NCBI GenBank assembly: GCA_003133505.1 | Contig: PKXT01000309.1 | Span: 1,648 to 8,456, forward strand | DNA length: 6,809 nt | Direction: 5' to 3' | DNA from: Acidobacteriota bacterium | GTDB lineage: Bacteria > Acidobacteriota > Terriglobia > Acidiferrales > UBA7541 | Shown: positions 1 through 5,632 of the stretch, in pieces | Layout: every line of letters begins with the position of its first letter | Numbering within the stretch: the first letter of the stretch is position 1 | Notes under the pieces: generated by a model | Told to the model about the DNA's origin: nothing | The model's database searches: none | What the model saw: only the letters and a program-made list of their open reading frames with translations | Translations under genes and position numbers: made by a program

Positions 1-343
1 GCTCAAATGCCGCGCCCTGGGCCATTTCCACGGACGACAGGGCTTCCCCCCCTTGGTCCTCCATGCGCTGGACCTTATCCTCAACAGTGTGGACGATCTG
101 GTCGTATTCTTCGACATCTTCCAGAAAATCGCTGACGTAAAGGAACGCATCCGTGTCCAGGCCAATTTCAACAAATGCCGACTGCATCCCCGGTAAAACT
201 CTGGTTACTTTTCCTTTGTAGATACTCCCGACAAGGGCAAACTCTTTCTGCCTTTCGACATAAATTTCAAAAAGCTGCCCATCTTCCAGGATCGCGACCC
301 GCGTCTCGTGCGGGGCTGCGGAAATTACCATTTCCTTTGCCAT
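1..343 (-). CDS. rng: Ribonuclease G/E family endoribonuclease, 5' part only
   Basis: This is the N-terminal 114 codons of an RNase G/E-type endoribonuclease; the gene continues beyond position 1. The family cleaves single-stranded AU-rich RNA in the cytoplasm during rRNA maturation and mRNA decay. The product begins MAKEMVISAAPHETRVAILE, the typical RNase G-like opening. From about residue 38 it enters the S1 RNA-binding domain (GSIYKGKVTRVLPGMQSAFV, then IGLDTDAFLYVSDF). The catalytic DNase I-like domain, the Zn-link and any RNase E-type C-terminal scaffold lie outside the window, so RNase G and RNase E cannot be separated here. The start is the ATG at 343-341, with GAGGAG five bases upstream (354-349). 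It lies 246 bases downstream of rodA on the same strand, behind a leader rich in inverted repeats. Identity is very likely; the choice of rng over rne rests on the neighbourhood of cell-shape genes. Confidence 0.93.
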   Translation of the reverse strand, partial: MAKEMVISAAPHETRVAILEDGQLFEIYVERQKEFALVGSIYKGKVTRVLPGMQSAFVEIGLDTDAFLYVSDFLEDVEEYDQIVHTVEDKVQRMEDQGGEALSSVEMAQGAAFE

Positions 344-348
344 TCCAT

Positions 349-354
349 CTCCTC
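349..354 (-). promoter_or_regulatory. Ribosome binding site of the RNase G/E gene
   Basis: GAGGAG on the minus strand, five bases before the ATG at 343, fixes that start. A second ATG immediately after the GAGGAG (348-346) is in another frame and reaches a stop after seven codons, so it is not a credible gene start. Confidence 0.75.
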
Positions 355-380
355 GTTGTGCATCGTGCCCCGGCGGCACT

Positions 381-432
381 GCGTGCCAGCACGCGCACCT
401 CGCCTAGGCAACCGGTTGCGCACTTGGTGCGC
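381..432 (-). promoter_or_regulatory. Structured 5' leader of the RNase G/E gene (nested inverted repeats)
   Basis: Several perfect inverted repeats are packed into 52 bases of the rodA-rng gap. They are GCGTGC/GCACGC at 381-386 and 389-394, the palindrome GCAACCGGTTGC at 408-419, and GCGCAC/GTGCGC at 418-423 and 427-432 with a TTG loop. In addition, GCGCACC at 393-399 can pair with GGTGCGC at 426-432. That pairing would compete with the third hairpin and enclose the second. No T-run follows on the minus strand, so this does not look like an intrinsic terminator. The 5' leader of E. coli rne is structured and mediates autoregulation; a similar role here is inference only. Confidence 0.45.
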
Positions 433-589
433 GGCGTCGGTCCGGAATGAAGATTCTTTGCTTCTTCCGTCATGCGATGCTTGCCGCTGTTTCCCTTGGG
501 AATATCCGCGGCGCTGAATTGAAAGTTCATTAATGTCTGTCTTTTCTAAACTGATTTTTTCAAATCCATTTTTCTGAACTGAGCCGGGC

Positions 590-1687
590 TCAATTGACGA
601 ACCGCGTCATCCGCACGTTCATCACCAGGCCCAGCGCCAAAAACACAAACGCAGTGGAGGATCCGCCATAACTCATCAATGGAAGCGGAATCCCGGTCAC
701 CGGCATGTAGCCAATAACCATCGCGGCATTCACCAGCACATGAAAACCGAGAATTGCCGCGACACCCATTACTAGGAACATTCCCGCGCGATCCTTGGCC
801 TTCTGGGCGCTTTCCACCAGCCGCCATACCAGCCCCAGATATAAAAGCAGCGCAACGAGCACGCCGGCGAAGCCAAATTCCTCGGCCAATGCCGCGAGGA
901 TAAAATCCGAATACCGCACGGGTACGAAGCCCAGTTGATTCTGACTGCCTTTCCCGAATCCCTTCCCCCAGAGACCCCCCGATCCGACCGCTATCTCCGA
1001 TTGCAGGATTTGATAGCCGGATCCTCGCGGGCTTTCCTCCGGGTGAAGAAAAGTTTCGATGCGCTGCTGCTGATAAGGCTTTAGATGCGTCCTAAGGTGC
1101 CACGCGACAGGCGATAAAACTAGAAGTAGCGCAACAACCGTCAGGGTGTGTTTTCGCCGCATTCCGGCCAGATATATCCCCACGCCGGCTACGGGGAGCA
1201 GCGCCAGTGCCGTTCCCAAATCTGGTTCGACCAAAATCAAGAGCGCCGGGATGGCTACTAGAATTCCCGCTTTGACCAAATCCTGCAGGGTCAGCTCTTC
1301 CGTGCGAACCTCGCTAAAAAAACGGGCTAGCACAATGATTATAATCAACTTCATCACTTCTGACACCTGCAAAAACACGCCTCCGATTACCACCCAACGG
1401 CGCGACCCAAAACGTGTATGGCCCATTGCCAGCACAGCGAGCAATGCCGCGATGCCGATAATGTAAAGCAAGGGAGCCTGTTCCAGCATCGCGTGGTAAT
1501 CCAGGCGCATGAACACCAGCATTCCCGTTATGCCAACTCCTATCCAAATCAACTGTTTCCATTGCATTCCAGCCAGGTTCCCATTGTGAGTGGCTGAATA
1601 AATCTGCAACAGGCCCAGCGTGCAGATCGCCCCAACAATGCCCATCAGCCACCAGTCAAAATCTCCGAACTTGGGCCGTTCGGGCAT
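590..1687 (-). CDS. rodA: RodA, SEDS-family peptidoglycan glycosyltransferase
   Basis: RodA polymerises lipid II into glycan strands for side-wall elongation, working with PBP2 in the inner membrane. The 365-residue product has the usual family length and many hydrophobic segments. Landmarks are GSRRWVVIGG at 94-103, then QVSEVMK at 107-113 where most members have QPSE, and EPDLGTA at 154-160. The large periplasmic loop has the pattern RIETFLHPEE...GSGYQILQS, then GSGGLWGKGFGKG, then VRYSDFILAALAEE. Asp261 in SDFI corresponds to the Asp known to be essential in RodA. The C-terminal signature GIPLPLMSYGGSS lies at 332-344. The ATG (1687-1685) shares one base with the mrdA TAA stop (TAATG), and GGAG lies eight bases upstream inside mrdA, which points to translational coupling. 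The window shows no sign of damage. Confidence 0.97.
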   Translation of the reverse strand: MPERPKFGDFDWWLMGIVGAICTLGLLQIYSATHNGNLAGMQWKQLIWIGVGITGMLVFMRLDYHAMLEQAPLLYIIGIAALLAVLAMGHTRFGSRRWVVIGGVFLQVSEVMKLIIIIVLARFFSEVRTEELTLQDLVKAGILVAIPALLILVEPDLGTALALLPVAGVGIYLAGMRRKHTLTVVALLLVLSPVAWHLRTHLKPYQQQRIETFLHPEESPRGSGYQILQSEIAVGSGGLWGKGFGKGSQNQLGFVPVRYSDFILAALAEEFGFAGVLVALLLYLGLVWRLVESAQKAKDRAGMFLVMGVAAILGFHVLVNAAMVIGYMPVTGIPLPLMSYGGSSTAFVFLALGLVMNVRMTRFVN

Positions 1688-3573
1688 TAGCGAGGCTCCA
1701 TCGTGGCTACCATGGTGGCGGGCTCTGTCCGGGAAAGAAAATTAACCGCGGTCTGGTTTTGCTGCCGGTGCTGTTTCTTCTCGTAATATGCCTTTACGAT
1801 GTCCGCCGCCACCGGGGCTACCGTCCCCCCATGTCCGCCGCCCTGAATAATTACGGCCACAGCTATCTCTGGATTGCGCCGCGGTGCATAACCCACAAAC
1901 CAGGCGTTCTCTTTAAATTCAGCCGCTTTTCCCAGGCGGTCGCGCGTATCATAGCCGATCACCTGGGCACTCCCTGTCTTGCCGCACAATTCAATATTCG
2001 GCAAACGCGACGTCGCCGCTGTTCCACCTTCGTTCACTACGCCAAACATCCCGTCGGTTACCCGCTGAATAGTCTCTTCACGCAAGGGCACGCGCTGGGT
2101 ATGCACCGACGGGAAATCCTTCAGAAGATGTGGCTGGACAAAGGTACCACCCATTGCGATGCCACCAATCGAATAGGCCATTTGCAGCGGAGTGGTCACT
2201 ACGGCGCCCTGGCCCACGGATACCGATATAGTTTCGCCGGGATACCATTGCTGGTGATATACGCGCTCTTTCCACGCCGGCGAGGGAATGAATCCGGGCT
2301 GTTCGCCGGGTAAGTCAATGCCCGTGCGACGGCCCAGTCCAAGCTCCGTGGCGTATTGATAGATTCGGTCAATTCCCAGGCGCTTTCCCACGTTGTAAAA
2401 AAACACGTCGCACGATTGCACGATGGCCTTGTGCAAATCAACGGAGCCATGTCCACCTTTTTGCCAGCAGTGGAAAGTGCGGCCATAGAAATCCGCGTAA
2501 CCGGGGCAACTGACCGTGAAATCCTCAGCAGGTGTCCCGGATTCCAACATCGCCGTAGCCACGATAATTTTGAACACCGATCCAGGCGCAAGCTGTGCTT
2601 GTATTGCACGGTTCAGCAGAGGATGCTCGGGGTCGTCGGTAAGACTCTTCCACTGAGCTGATGAAATTCGTACCGCAAAATCATTGGGATCCGGCGCGGG
2701 ATGGCTGGCCATAGCCAGCACTTCTCCGGTCTGAGGGTCCAAAGCCACAATGGCGCCCTGCTTGTCACCCAGATCTGATTCGGCAATGGCTTGCAGATCG
2801 TAATCGATGGTCAGTTGTATGGATTGTCCGGGAACGGCTTCGGTATCCTCCAGCGTGCTCGCCACCTTTCCCATGCTATCCACCATTACACGACGGCTGC
2901 CGTCGGCGCCCATCAGGACGTCGTTGTATTCACGTTCCAGGCCCGAGCGGCCAGTGATGTCGCCGGGACGATAGCGGCCATTGCTTTCGGCGAGCTGTTG
3001 TTGGTTCACTTCACTTACGTATCCGATGGCGTGCGATAAAAAGCCGCCGCTGGGATAGCGCCGCCGATGGACCATCAGAAGTTCAAGTACTGGCAAATCC
3101 GCGCGATGTGATTCCACGAAGGCAATATCGGCCTGCGTGGCTTCAGGTTTGATCACGATGGGTTGGAACTTCGGCTCCGCGGCAGCGGCAGTAATTTGCT
3201 CTCGAAGATCGTCAACAGGCAGATCCAATCCGGCGGCAACCTGGGGCAGTGTGTTCTCCAGAAGATGGGAATCCTCACGCAAGAGCAGGATGCTAAACGA
3301 GGGATAGTTATCCACCAGGACGCGGCCTTCGCGATCCAACATGCGCCCGCGCGGGGCCATGATGGGTACCGTGCGAATTCGGTTCCGTTCGGCGAGGTCG
3401 GTGAAGTGGCCCGTCTCCAGAACTTGGAGCTTCCAGAATCCCGCCAGCAGCAAAATAGTTAATGCTGCCGCCGCATAAGAAAAAACAGCGAGACGTCCTT
3501 TCGGTAATTGTTCTTCGTTTCCGAACCAGCGAGTCACGCGGAGATCCACGAATAGTGCGCCATTGCGGCACAC
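1687..3573 (-). CDS. mrdA: Penicillin-binding protein 2, elongasome D,D-transpeptidase
   Basis: This is a class B PBP that cross-links the glycan made by RodA during cell elongation. The 628-residue product has a short cytoplasmic N-terminus and one membrane anchor at about 27-46. The pedestal/dimerisation domain spans about 65-240 (APRGRMLDREG at 73-83, GRSGLEREYN at 208-217). The transpeptidase domain spans about 270-595. Its active-site motifs are SVFK (nucleophile Ser332), SCD at 387-389 and KTG at 532-534. Cys356, Cys369, His375 and Cys388 may form a metal site. The start is uncertain. The longest frame opens with GTG at 3573-3571, without a good Shine-Dalgarno sequence, and an in-frame TAA lies upstream. 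GTG codons at residues 9 and 13 are alternatives. The product is the partner of the overlapping rodA; mreBCD is not adjacent upstream. Confidence 0.96.
   Translation of the reverse strand: MCRNGALFVDLRVTRWFGNEEQLPKGRLAVFSYAAAALTILLLAGFWKLQVLETGHFTDLAERNRIRTVPIMAPRGRMLDREGRVLVDNYPSFSILLLREDSHLLENTLPQVAAGLDLPVDDLREQITAAAAEPKFQPIVIKPEATQADIAFVESHRADLPVLELLMVHRRRYPSGGFLSHAIGYVSEVNQQQLAESNGRYRPGDITGRSGLEREYNDVLMGADGSRRVMVDSMGKVASTLEDTEAVPGQSIQLTIDYDLQAIAESDLGDKQGAIVALDPQTGEVLAMASHPAPDPNDFAVRISSAQWKSLTDDPEHPLLNRAIQAQLAPGSVFKIIVATAMLESGTPAEDFTVSCPGYADFYGRTFHCWQKGGHGSVDLHKAIVQSCDVFFYNVGKRLGIDRIYQYATELGLGRRTGIDLPGEQPGFIPSPAWKERVYHQQWYPGETISVSVGQGAVVTTPLQMAYSIGGIAMGGTFVQPHLLKDFPSVHTQRVPLREETIQRVTDGMFGVVNEGGTAATSRLPNIELCGKTGSAQVIGYDTRDRLGKAAEFKENAWFVGYAPRRNPEIAVAVIIQGGGHGGTVAPVAADIVKAYYEKKQHRQQNQTAVNFLSRTEPATMVATMEPR
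1696..1699 (-). promoter_or_regulatory. Ribosome binding site of rodA inside mrdA
   Basis: GGAG on the minus strand lies eight bases before the rodA ATG and within the last codons of mrdA. With the TAATG stop/start overlap, it supports the chosen rodA start and coupled translation of the two elongasome partners. Confidence 0.6.
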
Positions 3574-3726
3574 CCCAATTCTGACGTCTGGGCCGCCAGG
3601 AGAACTCTCAAGTTATCATTGACTGGACGACTTCGCAACCGTAGCTGAATTGCGCGACCACAATCGTCGCTTTCAGGTTATGTCCCGTAGCAGGTTTTAA
3701 TAAACAATCCGGACTCGTGCATTCCC
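3574..3726 (-). other. Gap between the DUF3300 gene and mrdA
   Basis: This is a 153-base non-coding interval. It holds a small inverted repeat, GCGAC/GTCGC, at 3654-3658 and 3666-3670 with a seven-base loop and no T-run. I see no strong sigma70-type pair; TTGCGA, 17 bases, TAACTT (minus strand, within about 3612-3640) is a poor match. Any mrdA promoter or terminator of the DUF3300 gene must lie here, but I cannot identify either with confidence. Confidence 0.4.
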
Positions 3727-5298
3727 TCAATTTTGCGGCTGCGCTGCCGGATTGTTGTTAGGCTTCGGCTTGGGTTTAGGCGCCGGACGAGGCGAGGGTT
3801 GCACCGCCGGACGTGGCGCGGGAGCTGGTCTTGGTGCTGGACTGGGTCGCGCGCTCGGAGCGGGACGTGGCGCAGGAGTTGGCTTAGGTGTTGGACTGGG
3901 GCGCACCCCTGGCGTGGGATTTGGATGCGGAGTTGGCCTTGGCTCAGGTGTTGGGCGAACTCCGGGCGTCGGGCGCGGGGTTGGCGTGGGTCGAACTTCC
4001 GGTGTTGGGCGTGGTGTGGGGGTCGGCGTTGGCTTCGGTGTGGGCGTTGGTGTTGGGCGAACATCCGGCGTTGGACGCGGGGTTGGCGCGGGCGTTGGCG
4101 TCGGTGTGGGCATTGGTCGAATACCTGGTGTCGGGCGCGGCGTGGGCACCGGCCTTGGCGTCGGCGTTGGGCGAACACCTGGCGTTGGTTTCGGAGTTGG
4201 CACAGGTCTTGGTGTGGGTGCTGGACGCACGCCGGGCGTTGGACGCGGTGTGGGCACCGGCTTCGGGGCTGGCGCTGGTTTAATCGGCTTAGGGAGAACG
4301 CGCTTGGCTGGAGGAATAGCATTATTACGGGCCAGATTGTTGTAGGTTATTTTGCGATGGACGCTGTTGTACCTATCAATCTTCGTGTAATTTACATTGC
4401 GCTGTATAACGTTGTTGTTGATCGTCACATTGTTATACGTGTTATTCACGTAAACATTGGTGATGTGCACGTCGGGCCGCGAACGGCCAATCCAACCGCC
4501 GCCTTGCCATCCATGGTAATAAACTCTGCGGTCCCGCCAATCGAACGTATTATTCAACCATGCACCGATCGCGAAGCCGGCCCCGAAGGAGATAAACATT
4601 CCCGTCGAGGGCCGCGGACGAATATAGACATACGCCGGGTTATACACTGGCACATAAATAACGGATGGCTGAGCGGGGACAATCTGAATATATCCAGGGT
4701 CAACGATTACCTGCTGCTGCGGCGTTGTGACCAGATTGCCCTGCGAATTGGCCTGAGCCCGCAACCGTTGCACTGAGGTCATCACATCGGTGGATTGGGC
4801 CACATAAGCCTGGCCCACTGCCGTGGTCCAATCTGGGGAGTCGGCCATCATGTCCAAAACTGACGGGTAGTGCGCGACCGCCTTGACCGCGACATCCCAT
4901 GACTGATCGTCAACGGAATTCGGATCGTTATTGGCTCGCAAAAAAGCCGCGGCATCGTGGACTTCACTTACGAATGTGGAGGCCAGCAAAACCTGCGCCA
5001 GCAGGGGATCCGGATAGAGCGCGATTGGCGCGAGCAGGTTATCAAGTTGCTCTCCCGAGAAAAGCTCGTAGCCCGAATTATCCTGAGCCTGGGAGGATTC
5101 ATCTTGCATTTTGGCAATGCCGCCAGCGAGCGCCCTGGAATATCCCGAAGATTCGAGCAGCGGCACACAAATCATGCAATAAACCAGTAAAATCGCCAGC
5201 AGCTTTCGGATCCTTACCCCTCTCTGAAACGGTTGTTCATCATCGCGGTCACGCACGCCCAGTCGCTCCGGATTCAATAGTCTGCGTCCCAAATCCAT
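3727..5298 (-). CDS. Secreted DUF3300 protein with long basic Pro-rich repeat tail
   Basis: This is a 523-residue exported protein of unknown function. A basic region (RIRK, 29-32) precedes a hydrophobic segment at about 33-48, and ALA at 56-58 is a plausible signal peptidase I site. The DUF3300 domain follows at about 79-220, with FSGEQLDNLLAPIALYPDPL at its start and VIYVPVYNPAYVY at 213-225. A Gly/Trp/Asn-rich stretch (about 235-325: GAWLNNTFDWRDRRVYYHGW, then many Asn) is typical of the family. Residues about 335-515 are almost only Pro, Thr, Arg, Lys, Ala and Val, built on PTPRPTPGVRP-like units. The ATG at 5298 lacks a Shine-Dalgarno sequence. The GTG at 5256-5254, with GGAG nine bases upstream, would give a shorter, more ordinary signal peptide. 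A near-consensus promoter lies just upstream. The tail could span or bind the cell wall, but that is inference. Family assignment is firm; the role is unknown. Confidence 0.9.
   Translation of the reverse strand: MDLGRRLLNPERLGVRDRDDEQPFQRGVRIRKLLAILLVYCMICVPLLESSGYSRALAGGIAKMQDESSQAQDNSGYELFSGEQLDNLLAPIALYPDPLLAQVLLASTFVSEVHDAAAFLRANNDPNSVDDQSWDVAVKAVAHYPSVLDMMADSPDWTTAVGQAYVAQSTDVMTSVQRLRAQANSQGNLVTTPQQQVIVDPGYIQIVPAQPSVIYVPVYNPAYVYIRPRPSTGMFISFGAGFAIGAWLNNTFDWRDRRVYYHGWQGGGWIGRSRPDVHITNVYVNNTYNNVTINNNVIQRNVNYTKIDRYNSVHRKITYNNLARNNAIPPAKRVLPKPIKPAPAPKPVPTPRPTPGVRPAPTPRPVPTPKPTPGVRPTPTPRPVPTPRPTPGIRPMPTPTPTPAPTPRPTPDVRPTPTPTPKPTPTPTPRPTPEVRPTPTPRPTPGVRPTPEPRPTPHPNPTPGVRPSPTPKPTPAPRPAPSARPSPAPRPAPAPRPAVQPSPRPAPKPKPKPNNNPAAQPQN
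3775..4287 (-). repeat. In-gene degenerate repeat encoding the Pro-rich tail (about 54-bp period)
   Basis: The GVRP-type tetrapeptide or a variant recurs at residues 356, 374, 392, 412, 434, 446, 464 and 482. The spacings are 18, 18, 20, 22, 12, 18 and 18 residues, so 18 residues (54 bp) is the commonest period. Shorter PTPxP units of six residues or fewer sit inside it. The copies differ in codons and residues (GVRP, GIRP, DVRP, EVRP, SARP), which suggests older duplications with drift rather than a fresh expansion. Stop codons are scarce in every frame here because of the skewed base pattern. Confidence 0.85.
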
Positions 5299-5317
5299 GT
5301 AGATACCGAAAGACCTA

Positions 5318-5632
5318 TTAAAGCAAAACCTTTGGCCCCCCGGTACAGTTGACGCGAATCATAGGCGCGCCGCCTTCGAATGTCAACCCAAATGTCCTCG
5401 TATGTCCGCGTAACTGCGCATTTACCTTTCCGTCTGACCGTTCGACGCTCCCGGAGAGGCTCATTGTGCAGAAATCTTCCTTAGGTGGATTTGGAACGTA
5501 GCAGAGGCCTGCAACGCTCTGATCGGTCGGTACAAACGGCACATCGAAGCCTGTGTCTTTCTTGGTTACGAACGGTAAAAATGTAATTAACCATCGCTGA
5601 CTAAACCGAAAGGCCCTCCACCAGGTTCTCAT
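5318..5632 (-). CDS. Doubtful 104-codon reading frame, unrecognised
   Basis: This frame fills the gap between the hydrolase and DUF3300 genes and overlaps the 3' end of the hydrolase by 32 bases in another frame. I do not recognise the product. Its first 25 residues (MRTWWRAFRFSQRW...) look like chance translation of the neighbouring gene's end. The remainder has an ordinary protein-like composition (FDVPFVPTDQSV, LSGSVERSDGKV, MIRVNCTGG) and three Cys. AAGGG lies only three bases before the ATG, a poor fit. The DUF3300 promoter lies within its last codons. It could be a small real gene, the remnant of a longer one, or noise. Confidence 0.25.
   Translation of the reverse strand: MRTWWRAFRFSQRWLITFLPFVTKKDTGFDVPFVPTDQSVAGLCYVPNPPKEDFCTMSLSGSVERSDGKVNAQLRGHTRTFGLTFEGGAPMIRVNCTGGPKVLL
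5358..5386 (-). promoter_or_regulatory. Strong sigma70-type promoter for the DUF3300 gene
   Basis: On the minus strand, TTGACA (5386-5381) is followed by exactly 17 bases and TATGAT (5363-5358). This is a perfect -35 and a five-of-six -10 at optimal spacing. Transcription would begin near 5351, giving a leader of roughly 50 bases before the ATG at 5298, or about 95 bases before the alternative GTG at 5256. The spacer contains the palindrome GGCGCGCC. The match is read directly; activity is not shown. Confidence 0.7.

Larger units (their letters stand above)
344..589 (-). other. rodA-rng intergenic region, no convincing gene
   Basis: This 246-base gap is unusually long beside the one-base mrdA-rodA overlap. 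Read on the minus strand, it begins with an A-rich stretch (about 577-541). It then becomes GC-rich, with the inverted repeats at 381-432 and the rng ribosome binding site. A small palindrome, TGAGCC-G-GGCTCA (580-592), covers the rodA stop codon but has no T-tract. I found no clear -35/-10 pair, so whether rng has its own promoter or is read through from rodA is open. Confidence 0.5.

Noticed and set aside
267..530. Minus-strand 87-codon frame in the rodA-rng gap
   Set aside because: It overlaps the firmly placed start of the RNase gene by 77 bases, has a weak ribosome binding site and no recognisable sequence.
580..592. Palindrome TGAGCCGGGCTCA at the rodA stop as a terminator
   Set aside because: The arms are only six bases with a one-base centre, and the minus strand continues with A-rich rather than T-rich DNA.
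1759..2313. Plus-strand 184-codon frame inside mrdA
   Set aside because: It is a shadow of the mrdA coding strand; the opposite frame carries all the PBP2 motifs.
3775..4287. Repeat block as a CRISPR array
   Set aside because: The repeats are degenerate, in frame and contiguous with coding sequence. There are no constant repeats separated by unique spacers.
3678..4322. Minus-strand 214-codon Arg/Gln/His-rich frame
   Set aside because: It is another frame of the same repeat without a recognisable domain, and it overlaps the well-supported DUF3300 gene.
3752..4345. Plus-strand Gly/Val-rich frame that resembles an elastin-like or PE-PGRS-like protein
   Set aside because: This is the reverse complement of the PTPRPTPGVRP repeats. 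It has no ribosome binding site, and the minus-strand frame has a real domain and signal peptide.
3733..4776. Long plus-strand open frame (347 codons) rich in Arg/Trp/Gly opposite the Pro-rich repeat
   Set aside because: It is the antisense shadow of the DUF3300 gene. The biased repeat lacks stop codons in most frames, and the translation is low-complexity.
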